From: Acholeplasmataceae bacterium | Lineage (GTDB): Bacteria; Bacillota_I; Bacilli_A; Acholeplasmatales; Acholeplasmataceae | DNA length: 9,074 bases | Reading direction: 5' to 3' | Assembly (NCBI GenBank): GCA_023230825.1 | Contig: JALNWO010000063.1 | Location: 1-9,074 of the forward strand | Part shown: piece by piece, positions 1 through 7,072 of the stretch | How positions within the stretch are numbered: position 1 is the stretch's first letter | Layout: the number at the start of each line of letters is the position of its first letter | Program-made: the position numbers and the translations under genes | Notes under the pieces: generated by a model | Databases searched by the model: none | Told to the model about the DNA's origin: nothing | What the model saw: the letters and a program-made list of their open reading frames with translations, nothing else

Positions 1-3
1 ACA

Positions 4-10
4 CTCCCTT
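4..10 (-). promoter_or_regulatory. Ribosome binding site for a gene starting just off the left edge
   Basis: On the minus strand positions 10 to 4 read AAGGGAG, a good Shine-Dalgarno match. It lies about 20 bases downstream of the strong promoter at 33-61. No convincing start codon follows inside the window; the GTG at 4-2 is too close to the site. The start codon of the next minus-strand gene is therefore expected within roughly 5-10 bases beyond position 1. The product is unknown. Confidence 0.5.
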
Positions 11-32
11 TTTATTGTAGGCTTTCAAGCAT

Positions 33-61
33 ATTATATCATTTTTTTCATTTTATGAAAA
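33..61 (-). promoter_or_regulatory. Strong sigma-A-type promoter with extended -10, reading off the left edge
   Basis: On the minus strand a -35 box TTTTCA (61-56, 4 of 6 consensus bases) is followed by exactly 17 bases and a perfect -10 box TATAAT (38-33). A TG one base upstream of the -10 (41-40) makes it an extended -10 element. The predicted transcription start is near 26, giving a leader of about 30 bases that contains AAGGGAG. The promoter lies about 60 bases beyond the terminator of the lactate dehydrogenase operon, so the downstream gene is a separate transcription unit. Confidence 0.65.
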
Positions 62-118
62 TAACTTACTATTTTAGCCCACATTCTTTCAAGTGTTTTC
101 TTTTTTATAAAAAGGATT

Positions 119-148
119 AAAAAAAATCACAGAGTTTATCTGTGATTT
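119..148 (-). terminator. Intrinsic terminator of the etfB-etfA-dehydrogenase operon
   Basis: A perfect 10-bp inverted repeat (aaatcacaga at 124-133, tctgtgattt at 139-148) encloses a 5-base loop. On the minus strand the stem is followed by an unbroken run of T (126-119). It starts 6 bases after the dehydrogenase stop codon at 157-155, as expected for the operon end. Confidence 0.9.
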
Positions 149-154
149 CTTCTT

Positions 155-1555
155 TTAATCAATAATTTTTCCGGGATTTAAAATGTTCTTTGGATCAAAA
201 CTCTGTTTAATTCCTTTCATAATGCGAATTTGGTTGGGTCCAAGCTGTTCATTCATATATTGTTTCTTGGCGTAACCAACGCCATGTTCTCCTGAAACTA
301 AGCCGCCGTAGTGGAAGGCACGTTTGTAAAGGAAATCAAACCCTTTTTCAATTTTTTCTTGCCAAATCTTTTCGTCCATATTGTCTTTACAAAAGTAAAT
401 ATGAAGGTTTCCATCGCCAACATGGCCAAAATATGGTACTCGAACGTCTAAATCTTTAGCGAGTTGTCTAACTTCTGCTAAAAAGGCGCCGATGTTTGAA
501 CGTGGTAAGACAACGTCACATTCGTCAATTTGGTCGGAAGATGCTTTAATCGCTTCTAAAAATCCACCCCGAACAGTCCAGATGTTGTTTCGTCTTTCGT
601 CAGTATCACCTAAATAAACATCGATGGCATTGTATTTGTCAATACAAAGTGCACTTGCTTTTTCAACATCCGCATTGAGTGCTTCATCGTGATTTCCATC
701 ATAACTTAAAAGTAAATATGCGGGATGATTATCATGAGGTATTTTTTTCCCTAAAAAAGCTTCGCTAAATTGGAGCGATTGTCTTTCAAGAAACTCCATT
801 GCGACAGGTAAGACATGGTCGTTAATGAGTTGTGGTGCTGCCTTAATAGCATCTTCACGGGTATTAAAAGGAACGAGTAGGGTAACTGTCTTTGCTGGTT
901 TGGGCATTAGTTTTAAAGTAGCTTCTGTAATAATTGCGAGTGTTCCTTCACTGCCAATGATTAAATCTTTTAAACTATATCCCGTTGAGTTTTTTACAAC
1001 TTTACCACCGAATGTTTCAATCGATCCGTCGGGGAGAACAACTTCTAATCCTCTAACCCAATCACGAGTAACGCCATATTTAATTGCACGCATTCCACCA
1101 GCATTGGTAGAGATATTACCGCTTATTGTTGCGGTTTTCTCACCTGGGTCAGGTGCGTAAAAGAGCCCTTCTTTTTCAACTGCTTCATAAATGTCTAATA
1201 AAAGGACACCGGGTTCAACACGTAATGTTAAATTGTCTTTGTCTAATTCAATAATTCGATTCATCTTAGAAATGTCTAAAAGGATGCCGCCAAAAATTGG
1301 AACGCTGGCTCCAACAAGACCGGTACCTGCACCACGGACAGTAACAGGAATGTTATATGCATAAGCATACTTCATGATTTGAGAAATTTCTTCTTTGTTA
1401 AGTGGAAGAATGTGTGCGTCTGGATAGGCACTCACCGTTCCTAACTCATCATGAGAATAATCTTTTTCAATTTCATCTCCTGCAAAAAAGCGGTCAGGGC
1501 CAACCATTGCACGGAGTGCTTTCAAATCATGATCGTTCATTTTATGATACTTCAT
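155..1555 (-). CDS. lctD: FAD-binding (D-)lactate dehydrogenase subunit of an Ldh/EtfAB complex (GlcD family)
   Basis: This 466-residue protein has normal length for the GlcD/FAD-linked oxidase family. It is predicted to oxidise a 2-hydroxy acid, most likely D-lactate to pyruvate, in the cytoplasm and to hand electrons to EtfAB. The N-terminal FAD-binding (PCMH-type) domain shows RGAGTGLVGAS at 74-84, the PDPGE...STNAGG segment at 135-154 and GSEGTL at 201-206. The C-terminal FAD-oxidase domain shows HVGDGNLH at 378-385 and SGEHGVG at 421-427, which hold the metal- and substrate-binding His and Glu residues, and it ends with FDPKNILNPGK. The start has AGGAGG five bases upstream (1561-1566), which supports this ATG over the one at codon 6. 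The start overlaps the etfA end by 14 bases. The adjacent etfB and etfA match the lctBCD order of anaerobic lactate dehydrogenase complexes. Glycolate or 2-hydroxyglutarate cannot be excluded as substrate from sequence alone. Confidence 0.85.
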   Translation of the reverse strand: MKYHKMNDHDLKALRAMVGPDRFFAGDEIEKDYSHDELGTVSAYPDAHILPLNKEEISQIMKYAYAYNIPVTVRGAGTGLVGASVPIFGGILLDISKMNRIIELDKDNLTLRVEPGVLLLDIYEAVEKEGLFYAPDPGEKTATISGNISTNAGGMRAIKYGVTRDWVRGLEVVLPDGSIETFGGKVVKNSTGYSLKDLIIGSEGTLAIITEATLKLMPKPAKTVTLLVPFNTREDAIKAAPQLINDHVLPVAMEFLERQSLQFSEAFLGKKIPHDNHPAYLLLSYDGNHDEALNADVEKASALCIDKYNAIDVYLGDTDERRNNIWTVRGGFLEAIKASSDQIDECDVVLPRSNIGAFLAEVRQLAKDLDVRVPYFGHVGDGNLHIYFCKDNMDEKIWQEKIEKGFDFLYKRAFHYGGLVSGEHGVGYAKKQYMNEQLGPNQIRIMKGIKQSFDPKNILNPGKIID

Positions 1556-2750
1556 TTTTACCTCCTATGATTTGGTCAATTAAACGATTGAGTTCTGGCA
1601 AGACATCATAAACATCACCAACAATCGCATAATGACTAATATCAAATAGTTTATTATTTGGATCACGATTAACACTAATAATGAGTTCGCTATCTTTCAT
1701 GCCTTCAATGAATTGAACCGCTCCACTAATGCCTAAATTAATGATTAGTTTGGGTTTGACTGTTCTACCGCTTAAACCAATTTGTTTTTTTGGATCAAAC
1801 CATCCATTTTCAATAAGCGGTCTTGTACAACCAACCTCAGCATTTAATTTCTTTCTTAGTGGTTCAATTAATTCTAAGTCTTTCTCTTTTTTGAAAGCAC
1901 GCCCAACGGCAATAATAACTTCCGCATCACTAATGTCCGTGACTTTAGGTTTATTATAATGGTCTAAGATGGAAATAGTCGTTTTTTTGCTTAAAGTCGA
2001 CGTGTCTTCCCAAATGATTTTTCCTGTTGGCGCTTGTTTTTCTGGCTTATTAAACATCTTATAACGAACAGTTGCCATTTGTGGCCGTGTGTTTGGAGTA
2101 TGAATTTTCGCCATAATGTTTCCGCCAAAGGCCGGTCTAATTTGTAAAAGGTCACGTTCATCAGTCATTTCTAGTGCAGTACAATCAGCAGTAAGCCCTG
2201 TTTTAAGTCTGGCAGCTACCTTTGGGGCGAAACTTCTTCCCATGGGTGTTCCCCCATATAAAAAGACATTGTTTTGTTGTGTTTGGAAAAAGTGTTCTAA
2301 AACATTCGTATATCGTTCAACGTTAAAATCACGATAATGCTCGTCTTGATAAACATGAACACGATCGACACCATATGTTAATGCTTCTTGGGCAATGTGT
2401 TCTACATCATCACCAATAATAACAGCTAAAACGGGTTCACCGTTGATTGCGGCAAGTTCCTTCGCTTTTCCAACGAGTTCCCAACTCACAGGGTGTGCTT
2501 TATTTTGGTGTTGTTCGATAAAAACAGTCACACCACTAAATAAAGTTTTATCAATTTTTTCTCGCACATCATCGATAAACTCACAAGCCCCTACAGGTCC
2601 TTTATTGACACATAGTTTACATATGCGGCAAGCGGCATTGATAGATAAGTAGTCGTTCTCGTAATCAAAAGCTCCAAAAGGACAAATTTTAATGAGTTTT
2701 TCAGCGACTTCTTTCGTTATTTTATCTTGGTTTACTTTAATATATGCCAT
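1542..2750 (-). CDS. etfA: Electron transfer flavoprotein alpha subunit with N-terminal ferredoxin-like domain
   Basis: The 402 residues are longer than a plain EtfA because of an N-terminal iron-sulfur domain of about 60 residues. That domain has CPFGAF at 23-28, C41-x2-C44-x2-C47, and C56. C41, C44, C47 and C23 can bind one [4Fe-4S] cluster in ferredoxin fashion. The EtfA N-terminal domain follows, then the FAD-binding C-terminal domain with GCTRPLIENGW (307-317), QIGLSGRTVKPK (323-334) and GISGAVQF (340-347). These resemble the bifurcating/confurcating group more than classical respiratory EtfA, which usually has GASRAAVD. With EtfB and the dehydrogenase it should pass electrons between lactate, NAD+ and ferredoxin. 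AGGTGG (2760-2755) lies four bases before the start-proximal ATG region and overlaps the etfB stop, giving an eight-base intergenic gap. Confidence 0.9.
   Translation of the reverse strand: MAYIKVNQDKITKEVAEKLIKICPFGAFDYENDYLSINAACRICKLCVNKGPVGACEFIDDVREKIDKTLFSGVTVFIEQHQNKAHPVSWELVGKAKELAAINGEPVLAVIIGDDVEHIAQEALTYGVDRVHVYQDEHYRDFNVERYTNVLEHFFQTQQNNVFLYGGTPMGRSFAPKVAARLKTGLTADCTALEMTDERDLLQIRPAFGGNIMAKIHTPNTRPQMATVRYKMFNKPEKQAPTGKIIWEDTSTLSKKTTISILDHYNKPKVTDISDAEVIIAVGRAFKKEKDLELIEPLRKKLNAEVGCTRPLIENGWFDPKKQIGLSGRTVKPKLIINLGISGAVQFIEGMKDSELIISVNRDPNNKLFDISHYAIVGDVYDVLPELNRLIDQIIGGKNEVS
1561..1566 (-). promoter_or_regulatory. AGGAGG ribosome binding site inside the end of etfA
   Basis: A full consensus AGGAGG on the minus strand lies five bases before the dehydrogenase ATG and within the last codons of etfA. 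It fixes the dehydrogenase start. Because the genes overlap by 14 bases, it implies coupled translation of the two subunits. Confidence 0.75.
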
Positions 2751-2754
2751 GTAA

Positions 2755-2760
2755 CCACCT
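2755..2760 (-). promoter_or_regulatory. etfA ribosome binding site fused to the etfB stop codon
   Basis: On the minus strand the etfB stop TAG (2761-2759) runs directly into AGGTGG (2760-2755), four bases before the etfA ATG. The stop codon and the Shine-Dalgarno sequence share two bases, an arrangement that favours translational coupling of the two Etf subunits. Confidence 0.7.
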
Positions 2761-3550
2761 ACACATATCTGTTTTCTTTTAAAATTTGATAAATCGCTTC
2801 ACCGAGTTCTTTCCCACTGCCTTCAATGCGGATAGAATCTTTTGTTTTTTGAGGGGGGAAAATTTCTTCTACTTGTGTTGGTGAGCCGCTTAAACCGTAA
2901 TTGCCTGGGTCTTGATCATGAAAATCTTTCAAGGAAAGGATGTCAAGTTTTAGATCTTGATATTTTCGTTTTCTGCGGTAAGACGGCAGTCTTGGAACAT
3001 TGCCATCCTTTTCAATCGTAATTAAACAGGGAAAAGCAACTTCAATTTTTTCGTCATAAAAATCATAGGCACTTGTAACAATTATTGAGTGTTCTTTAAT
3101 TTCAACAATTTCTTTGACATAGGGCACATGGGGAATCCCTAAAAATTCAGCTATTTCGGGACCTACTTGAGCCGTATCTCCATCGGTGGTTTGTTTCCCA
3201 CAAATAACGATATCATAATTACCAATTTTTTGAATCGTTTGACTTAATGTGTATGCAGTAGCAAGCACATCAGCACCAGCAAATCTTCTATCTGTTACTA
3301 AACTCCCCTTGTCGGCACCCATATAAATGGCGTTTCTTAACACATCAGTTGCACTAAAAGGGCCCATGGTTAAAGCATGGACTTCACAATGATTCGTTCT
3401 TTCTTTTATTTCAAATGCTGCCTCAAGAGCAAATAAATCATAAGGATTCATTTTGGCATTTTTGCCATCACGAACTAAGTTTCCAGTTACAGGATCAATC
3501 TCTACTTGGGTCGATCCAGGGACTTGTTTGATACATGTAATTATTTTCAT
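2759..3550 (-). CDS. etfB: Electron transfer flavoprotein beta subunit (bifurcating/confurcating type)
   Basis: This is a full-length 263-residue EtfB. Visible motifs are CIKQVPGS at 6-13, MNPYDLFALEAA at 34-45, DRRFAGADVLATAYTLS at 87-103 and GKQTTDGDTAQVGPEIAE at 118-135. The last is the nucleotide-binding loop that in bifurcating EtfB proteins holds FAD and faces NAD(H); classical EtfB binds AMP there. The segment ending in NVPRLPSYRRKR matches the family's conserved Pro-Arg region. It is the first gene of the unit and is expected to be the NAD-reducing end of the Ldh/EtfAB complex. AGGTGA lies four bases before the ATG (3560-3555). The promoter must lie in the roughly 60 bases between here and the upstream terminator. 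In this family lactate oxidation with NAD+ is driven by simultaneous oxidation of reduced ferredoxin. Confidence 0.9.
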   Translation of the reverse strand: MKIITCIKQVPGSTQVEIDPVTGNLVRDGKNAKMNPYDLFALEAAFEIKERTNHCEVHALTMGPFSATDVLRNAIYMGADKGSLVTDRRFAGADVLATAYTLSQTIQKIGNYDIVICGKQTTDGDTAQVGPEIAEFLGIPHVPYVKEIVEIKEHSIIVTSAYDFYDEKIEVAFPCLITIEKDGNVPRLPSYRRKRKYQDLKLDILSLKDFHDQDPGNYGLSGSPTQVEEIFPPQKTKDSIRIEGSGKELGEAIYQILKENRYV

Positions 3551-3580
3551 ATCTTCACCTCGAAAAGAGTCTCCATGAAT

Positions 3581-3609
3581 AACATATCATAGAACCTCTT
3601 AACAAAAAA
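3581..3609 (-). promoter_or_regulatory. Candidate promoter of the etfB-etfA-dehydrogenase operon
   Basis: On the minus strand a -10-like TATGAT (3591-3586, 5 of 6) lies about 35 bases before the etfB ATG. No convincing -35 sits at the right distance: TGCTCT at 3614-3609 is poor, and the alternative pair TTTTTT (3609-3604) with TATGTT (3586-3581) is also weak. The whole region is squeezed between the upstream terminator and the AGGTGA site, so a promoter here is needed by context but its exact elements are uncertain. An activator-dependent promoter is possible. Confidence 0.3.
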
Positions 3610-3640
3610 GAGCACACATCCAAAGACGTGTGCTTTTTTC
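3603..3640 (-). terminator. Intrinsic terminator after the phosphodiester glycosidase gene
   Basis: On the minus strand agcacac (3634 to 3628) pairs with gtgtgct (3617 to 3611). Three inner pairs (one G-U) extend this to a 10-bp stem with a UUUG loop. The stem is followed by C and six T (3609-3604). It begins about 30 bases after the glycosidase stop. A mirrored T run (3634-3639) could also make it work on the plus strand, but no plus-strand gene precedes it. Confidence 0.85.
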
Positions 3641-3664
3641 AAGAATAGTAAAATATATTCAAGC

Positions 3665-5266
3665 TTATCCTTGAGGATAAGATCTTGCGTATTCTTTAAT
3701 CATATCGACAAACAAGTTAATCGTATGTGGATATATTTGATGAAGCATCGGTGTGGTAAACTCTGATGACTGATACTCAGCTCCACCTTTTGCTCGTACA
3801 GATACTTCATGAACACCCACACCCAAAGTAAGCTGATATGTATTGTCTGTAACTGTAATTATTTTACCGTTTACATTAATATCATAACCAATTGCACCTG
3901 AGATACCTTGGAAATGAAGGACTTGATTCTGGTCGACATAGAGGTTGCTGACTTCTGCTAACTTCGTTCTTGTATCAGGCCACGCTGGAATTGGATCTGG
4001 AACTTGAGGTAACGAACCACGAGTAATCGCAATCCCATTACTTAAACTCCGTAAACGGCCGTCTGAAGGAGTATTTAAGACTTCATAGTCATCTGCGTCA
4101 CGGTCCATTAACATCATTGTAGATGAGCCGCCACCGTCTAAGTTATAGGCTCTTTCTGCCCCAAAATATTCCATGATTTGCGCCAGTTCACGTAATGTTA
4201 CACCATCTCTCAATTGCAAAAGCATTCTTCCATCGACGACTACAAAGAACACGGTGCCATCTTTCATAATGCCGATAGCAGTTCTTGGAGCTCTAAAGTT
4301 CCAAGCAGCACCAGCATCTAATGTTAAATTGGCTTTTCCATTTTCAACTAGTGGTTGTAAGTCGGTTCCAATTGCGAAGCGAACCCCTTCAAATGTACCT
4401 ACTAAGCTTTGTTGAATGACAACATAATCATTGGGTCCAATTAATTGATCATTGTTAAAATTTTCACCCACAATAACAATTTCATTTTGACCGATTTCTT
4501 CAACAGCTTGTGTTTGTTTCAAGAATGAGCCTTTCGCGAAAAAATGTTTTCCACTATTGGTATATTTTGTATCAATTCCTTTTAAAAATACTTTTGTATA
4601 ATCTTCTGGTAGAGTATTTTGATAATAATCAAAATAAACACTGATTTCATTGCTATTTCTAGGATGATCATTAAAACGGTTGACTTTCATTTTACCTTTT
4701 AATTGTCCTTCGTCATTAAAGACCATAAGTTCATAATCACCGTATTGAGGGTAACCATAAACAACTTCACCATCATCTTTAAAGCCAACAGCTGCTCTGG
4801 AAGTTGAACCACGATGTATGACTTCAAAGTTGCGAATATGAATCGAGGTCGGTCTACCCGTGTTGTTACTGTCATAGAAATCACCATTAACTGCAGCAAG
4901 CACTTCGAGCGAGTCGTAACGATTATGAATGTTATCAATAATGAGTGGGAGTGATGACATACGCCAACGACCGTTTGTACCATCAAAAGGAATGCCTGGT
5001 TCATAAAACTGATGATCATAATAGTTGTCGCCAACAACGAGATGGATGTCTTCATTATCCTTCACATTAATGCCAATATAGTTAAGAACTTGGCTACTTA
5101 CAACACCATCATAATCAATTTGACCAACTGCTTCAATATGACGAATACCTTCAACAAACCTTGTTTCTCGTTCCATGTTGAAACGAAAATAACCATAAGC
5201 GTTAGGTGTTTGAAAAATACCAAAAGAAAGGACTGTTAAGAAAACAAAAATTAAGATTTTTTTCAT
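3665..5266 (-). CDS. Secreted phosphodiester glycosidase family protein (NAGPA/DUF2233) with C-terminal Fn3-like domain
   Basis: This 533-residue protein has an N-terminal signal peptide: MKK followed by a hydrophobic stretch to about residue 19, with likely cleavage near NAYG (22-25). It has no lipobox and no later membrane segment, so it should be released or held outside the membrane. The NAGPA-type domain starts around 120 with AAVNGDFYD...GRP (124-139). It carries the family core RTAIGIMKDG (328-337), VVVDGR (342-347) and NLDGGGSSTMM (375-385). NAGPA enzymes hydrolyse sugar-phosphodiester bonds, classically removing GlcNAc from GlcNAc-1-phospho-mannose; bacterial substrates are mostly unknown. 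Residues about 435-505 look like a beta-sandwich (fibronectin III-like) domain, perhaps for glycan or surface binding. The gene follows the lipoprotein gene after 12 bases with AGGAGG, and a terminator follows it. The family assignment is firm; the substrate is not. Confidence 0.85.
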   Translation of the reverse strand: MKKILIFVFLTVLSFGIFQTPNAYGYFRFNMERETRFVEGIRHIEAVGQIDYDGVVSSQVLNYIGINVKDNEDIHLVVGDNYYDHQFYEPGIPFDGTNGRWRMSSLPLIIDNIHNRYDSLEVLAAVNGDFYDSNNTGRPTSIHIRNFEVIHRGSTSRAAVGFKDDGEVVYGYPQYGDYELMVFNDEGQLKGKMKVNRFNDHPRNSNEISVYFDYYQNTLPEDYTKVFLKGIDTKYTNSGKHFFAKGSFLKQTQAVEEIGQNEIVIVGENFNNDQLIGPNDYVVIQQSLVGTFEGVRFAIGTDLQPLVENGKANLTLDAGAAWNFRAPRTAIGIMKDGTVFFVVVDGRMLLQLRDGVTLRELAQIMEYFGAERAYNLDGGGSSTMMLMDRDADDYEVLNTPSDGRLRSLSNGIAITRGSLPQVPDPIPAWPDTRTKLAEVSNLYVDQNQVLHFQGISGAIGYDINVNGKIITVTDNTYQLTLGVGVHEVSVRAKGGAEYQSSEFTTPMLHQIYPHTINLFVDMIKEYARSYPQG

Positions 5267-5274
5267 ATTTTTAT

Positions 5275-5280
5275 CCTCCT
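5275..5280 (-). promoter_or_regulatory. Glycosidase ribosome binding site fused to the lipoprotein stop codon
   Basis: The lipoprotein stop TAG (5281-5279) overlaps a full AGGAGG (5280-5275), followed eight bases later by the glycosidase ATG. It has the same stop/Shine-Dalgarno fusion as the etfB-etfA junction. It indicates a single mRNA and likely coupled translation. Confidence 0.75.
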
Positions 5281-6118
5281 AGACTGTTGGTAGTTCTAAA
5301 GAAACTTGGCCAATAAGATCATAGGTAAATTCAATTTGGTATGTTTCTTCATCAACAATTAAATCAAAACTAAGGAGCCGAATTAGTTCATCTTCAATTT
5401 GAATCGTAAAATTACTAATTGTTCCTTCTGGAAAATACGTTAAAATATCATTTGATACTTTCGATACATGTTGGCTGCCTAATAAATAATAGTCATCCAT
5501 GTCAGTAAACCAAGTAAAATCGTATGTATTAAGTGATTGGAAATCATCGATTTCATCAACAACTTCTTTCAAATACGTGTTGCCGGTCTTTGTGTATTGG
5601 TTAATAACTGTATCCGTAAACTCATAATAAACGATATCTTGTTCGTCCATTTCAAACAATGTCACATTTTCGGTGAAACTCAGTGTCATTTCATAAACAA
5701 GTGTTTCAAAGCGCGCTCGATGTGTCACTTTGATTAACAATTGGTAGTTTGTCAGTGCACTTGTATTTTCTAGGGCAAGCTCGAGTGGATCTTTGATGAT
5801 TGCGACTATGGTAAATTCAGCATTCACAACTTCACCTTCATTCGCATCTTCATCGCGCAACTTCATTTTAACTACATATTGACCTGCTTCATCAAACGTA
5901 ACAGCTGTTTCATATAATTGCCACTCACCATTATCAATTTGATAATAGATGGCTAAATTCCCAGTTATTGTTAGTGTTGCCGAACCAATATATTCACCAT
6001 CATCATTTTGTTCGCCCGTAATTGCATACTCTGGCTTGTCGATTTCAGGAGATTCTTTCCCACAACTTGCAAGGAGTAACACAAGAACGACAAAGATGAC
6101 GCTTTTAACAATTTTCAT
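5279..6118 (-). CDS. Lipoprotein of unknown function with N-terminal Ig-like region
   Basis: I do not recognise a named family. From the preferred start, a lysine-containing N-terminus and a hydrophobic stretch lead to a lipobox L16-A-S-C19, so the mature protein should be anchored by a lipidated Cys19 on the outer face of the membrane. Residues about 25-105 look like a beta-rich bacterial Ig-like or chitobiase-C-like domain (around YYQIDNGEW and AGQYVVKMKLRD). Residues about 115-279 form a second beta-rich part, loosely like LolA/LppX-type lipid-binding lipoproteins; this is a guess from pattern only. Start choice: an ATG at 6124 touches the purine-rich site GAAGGG, while the ATG at 6118 sits six bases after it, so 6118 is preferred (279 residues). 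The gene is followed by the secreted glycosidase in the same operon, suggesting joint surface work. Confidence 0.75.
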   Translation of the reverse strand: MKIVKSVIFVVLVLLLASCGKESPEIDKPEYAITGEQNDDGEYIGSATLTITGNLAIYYQIDNGEWQLYETAVTFDEAGQYVVKMKLRDEDANEGEVVNAEFTIVAIIKDPLELALENTSALTNYQLLIKVTHRARFETLVYEMTLSFTENVTLFEMDEQDIVYYEFTDTVINQYTKTGNTYLKEVVDEIDDFQSLNTYDFTWFTDMDDYYLLGSQHVSKVSNDILTYFPEGTISNFTIQIEDELIRLLSFDLIVDEETYQIEFTYDLIGQVSLELPTV

Positions 6119-6150
6119 TCCCATCCCTTCTTTCTTCTCTCTTTATTTTC

Positions 6151-6190
6151 ATTTTATCGATAAACCTTTGAAAATATTTTTTAATATCTA
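6151..6190 (-). promoter_or_regulatory. Possible promoter region of the lipoprotein-glycosidase operon
   Basis: This AT-rich stretch lies between the preceding terminator and the lipoprotein gene. On the minus strand TAAAAT (6156-6151) resembles a -10 box about 33 bases before the start codon. No good -35 lies 16-18 bases upstream (the candidate hexamers are only AT-rich), so the call rests mainly on position. Confidence 0.25.
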
Positions 6191-6218
6191 AAAATAAAGC
6201 CGTTTCTATTGAAACGGC
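6191..6218 (-). terminator. Intrinsic terminator of the kinase-deacetylase operon
   Basis: A perfect 8-bp stem (gccgtttc at 6199-6206, gaaacggc at 6211-6218) with a 4-base loop follows the deacetylase stop by five bases. On the minus strand it runs into TTTATTTTT. It has a GC-rich base and a short loop in an otherwise AT-rich gap. Confidence 0.88.
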
Positions 6219-6223
6219 ACATT

Positions 6224-7072
6224 TTACAACATTTTTTCTACACGTTTTTCAACGTCTTTTTTAAATTTTTCGATTTGGTCTGAAATAAATGATTTCATAT
6301 CTAAACGATCATCTAAAATAAGTGGTGTTAAATCCATCGCCAAACTCACAGCTGTTGCTTTATCAACAAAGTGGGATTCACTATACGTTGCGTTGGCTAA
6401 TCTACGTCCCATTGTTGCTAAATCATAACGCTTGCCGCCAATGATTTGTGAATCAAACACTTCAACGAGGCTTGCGGCAATATTAGGATGACCGCTAACA
6501 TCAAAACGAACCTTGTCTTCATCAACCATCCAATCAAGATCACGCCACACTTCACAGCCATAAACCTTTTTGGGTCTATCTTCAGGAGCCATTTTTCTAA
6601 CAGCTTGAATTGTTTTTGTTACAACCCCAATATGGGTGTCATGTTTATCTGCTAAATTATGAGTATATAAAATTTTAGGTTTTGCAGCATTTAACAACTT
6701 TAGTAATTCATCAACGATCTCATCATTTTGTGGGTTTTTAACTTCACTGCTTGGATGATCTAACAATGCCAAGGCTCCAAACTCACCAATAAAAGCAGCC
6801 TTCTTTTGCTCAAGTTTTCGGATTTGAATCATTTCTTCATCGGTGTAATTTTTGTATTCTCCATCTCGAGCTGAGCCTGAACCATTCGTCACAACCACAC
6901 CAAAAAACCATTGCTTTGGGTCATTAAAACATTGAAGAATACCGTCATAAGCCATAATCTCAATGTCATCTTGATGAGCCGCAATCGACATATGTGTCGT
7001 TCTGTTTATCGCTTCATTGATTGGTTTCCCATCATATACAAAAAATTCTGCGGTCGGTTTTATTAATTTCAT
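6224..7072 (-). CDS. PIG-L/LmbE family zinc-dependent deacetylase
   Basis: From the preferred start the protein has 282 residues, usual for the family, which removes N-acetyl groups from GlcNAc-type sugars and related compounds. The signature is A32-H-Q-D-D-I-E38, where most members have AHPDDxE. H33 and D36 are the expected zinc ligands with D35 as catalytic base, and H147 in KHDTHIGV is the third ligand. TNGSGS (62-67) and the R85-x2-E88 pair also fit the fold. There is no signal peptide, so it acts in the cytoplasm. Start choice: the ATG at 7078 abuts GAGGG, whereas the ATG at 7072 lies six bases after it. The kinase gene ends about 14 bases upstream of 7072, so the two are co-transcribed and probably act on the same sugar or sugar conjugate. 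The substrate is unknown. Confidence 0.85.
   Translation of the reverse strand: MKLIKPTAEFFVYDGKPINEAINRTTHMSIAAHQDDIEIMAYDGILQCFNDPKQWFFGVVVTNGSGSARDGEYKNYTDEEMIQIRKLEQKKAAFIGEFGALALLDHPSSEVKNPQNDEIVDELLKLLNAAKPKILYTHNLADKHDTHIGVVTKTIQAVRKMAPEDRPKKVYGCEVWRDLDWMVDEDKVRFDVSGHPNIAASLVEVFDSQIIGGKRYDLATMGRRLANATYSESHFVDKATAVSLAMDLTPLILDDRLDMKSFISDQIEKFKKDVEKRVEKML

Noticed and set aside
55..120. Short plus-strand frame of 21 codons starting at ATG 55
   Set aside because: It has no ribosome binding site, runs antisense through the promoter at 33-61, and is AT-rich sequence where such frames arise by chance.
825..1160. Plus-strand open frame of 111 codons opposite the dehydrogenase gene
   Set aside because: It lies entirely antisense to a gene with clear FAD-oxidase motifs, has low-complexity Ser/Pro/Leu composition and no ribosome binding site worth noting. 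It is a shadow frame.
3583..3605. Possible Rex (redox) operator, starting TTGTTAA, before etfB
   Set aside because: Only the left half resembles the TTGTGAA-type half-site; the right half lacks the matching TTCACAA, so there is no palindrome to support Rex binding.
3634..3640. Plus-strand function of the terminator at 3603-3640
   Set aside because: The T run on the plus side would allow bidirectional termination, but no plus-strand gene lies nearby to be terminated, so it is annotated only for the minus strand.
4699..5055. Minus-strand open frame of 118 codons inside the glycosidase gene
   Set aside because: It is an alternative frame of the well-supported glycosidase, with hydrophobic, Ser/Ile/Met-rich nonsense composition and no motif.
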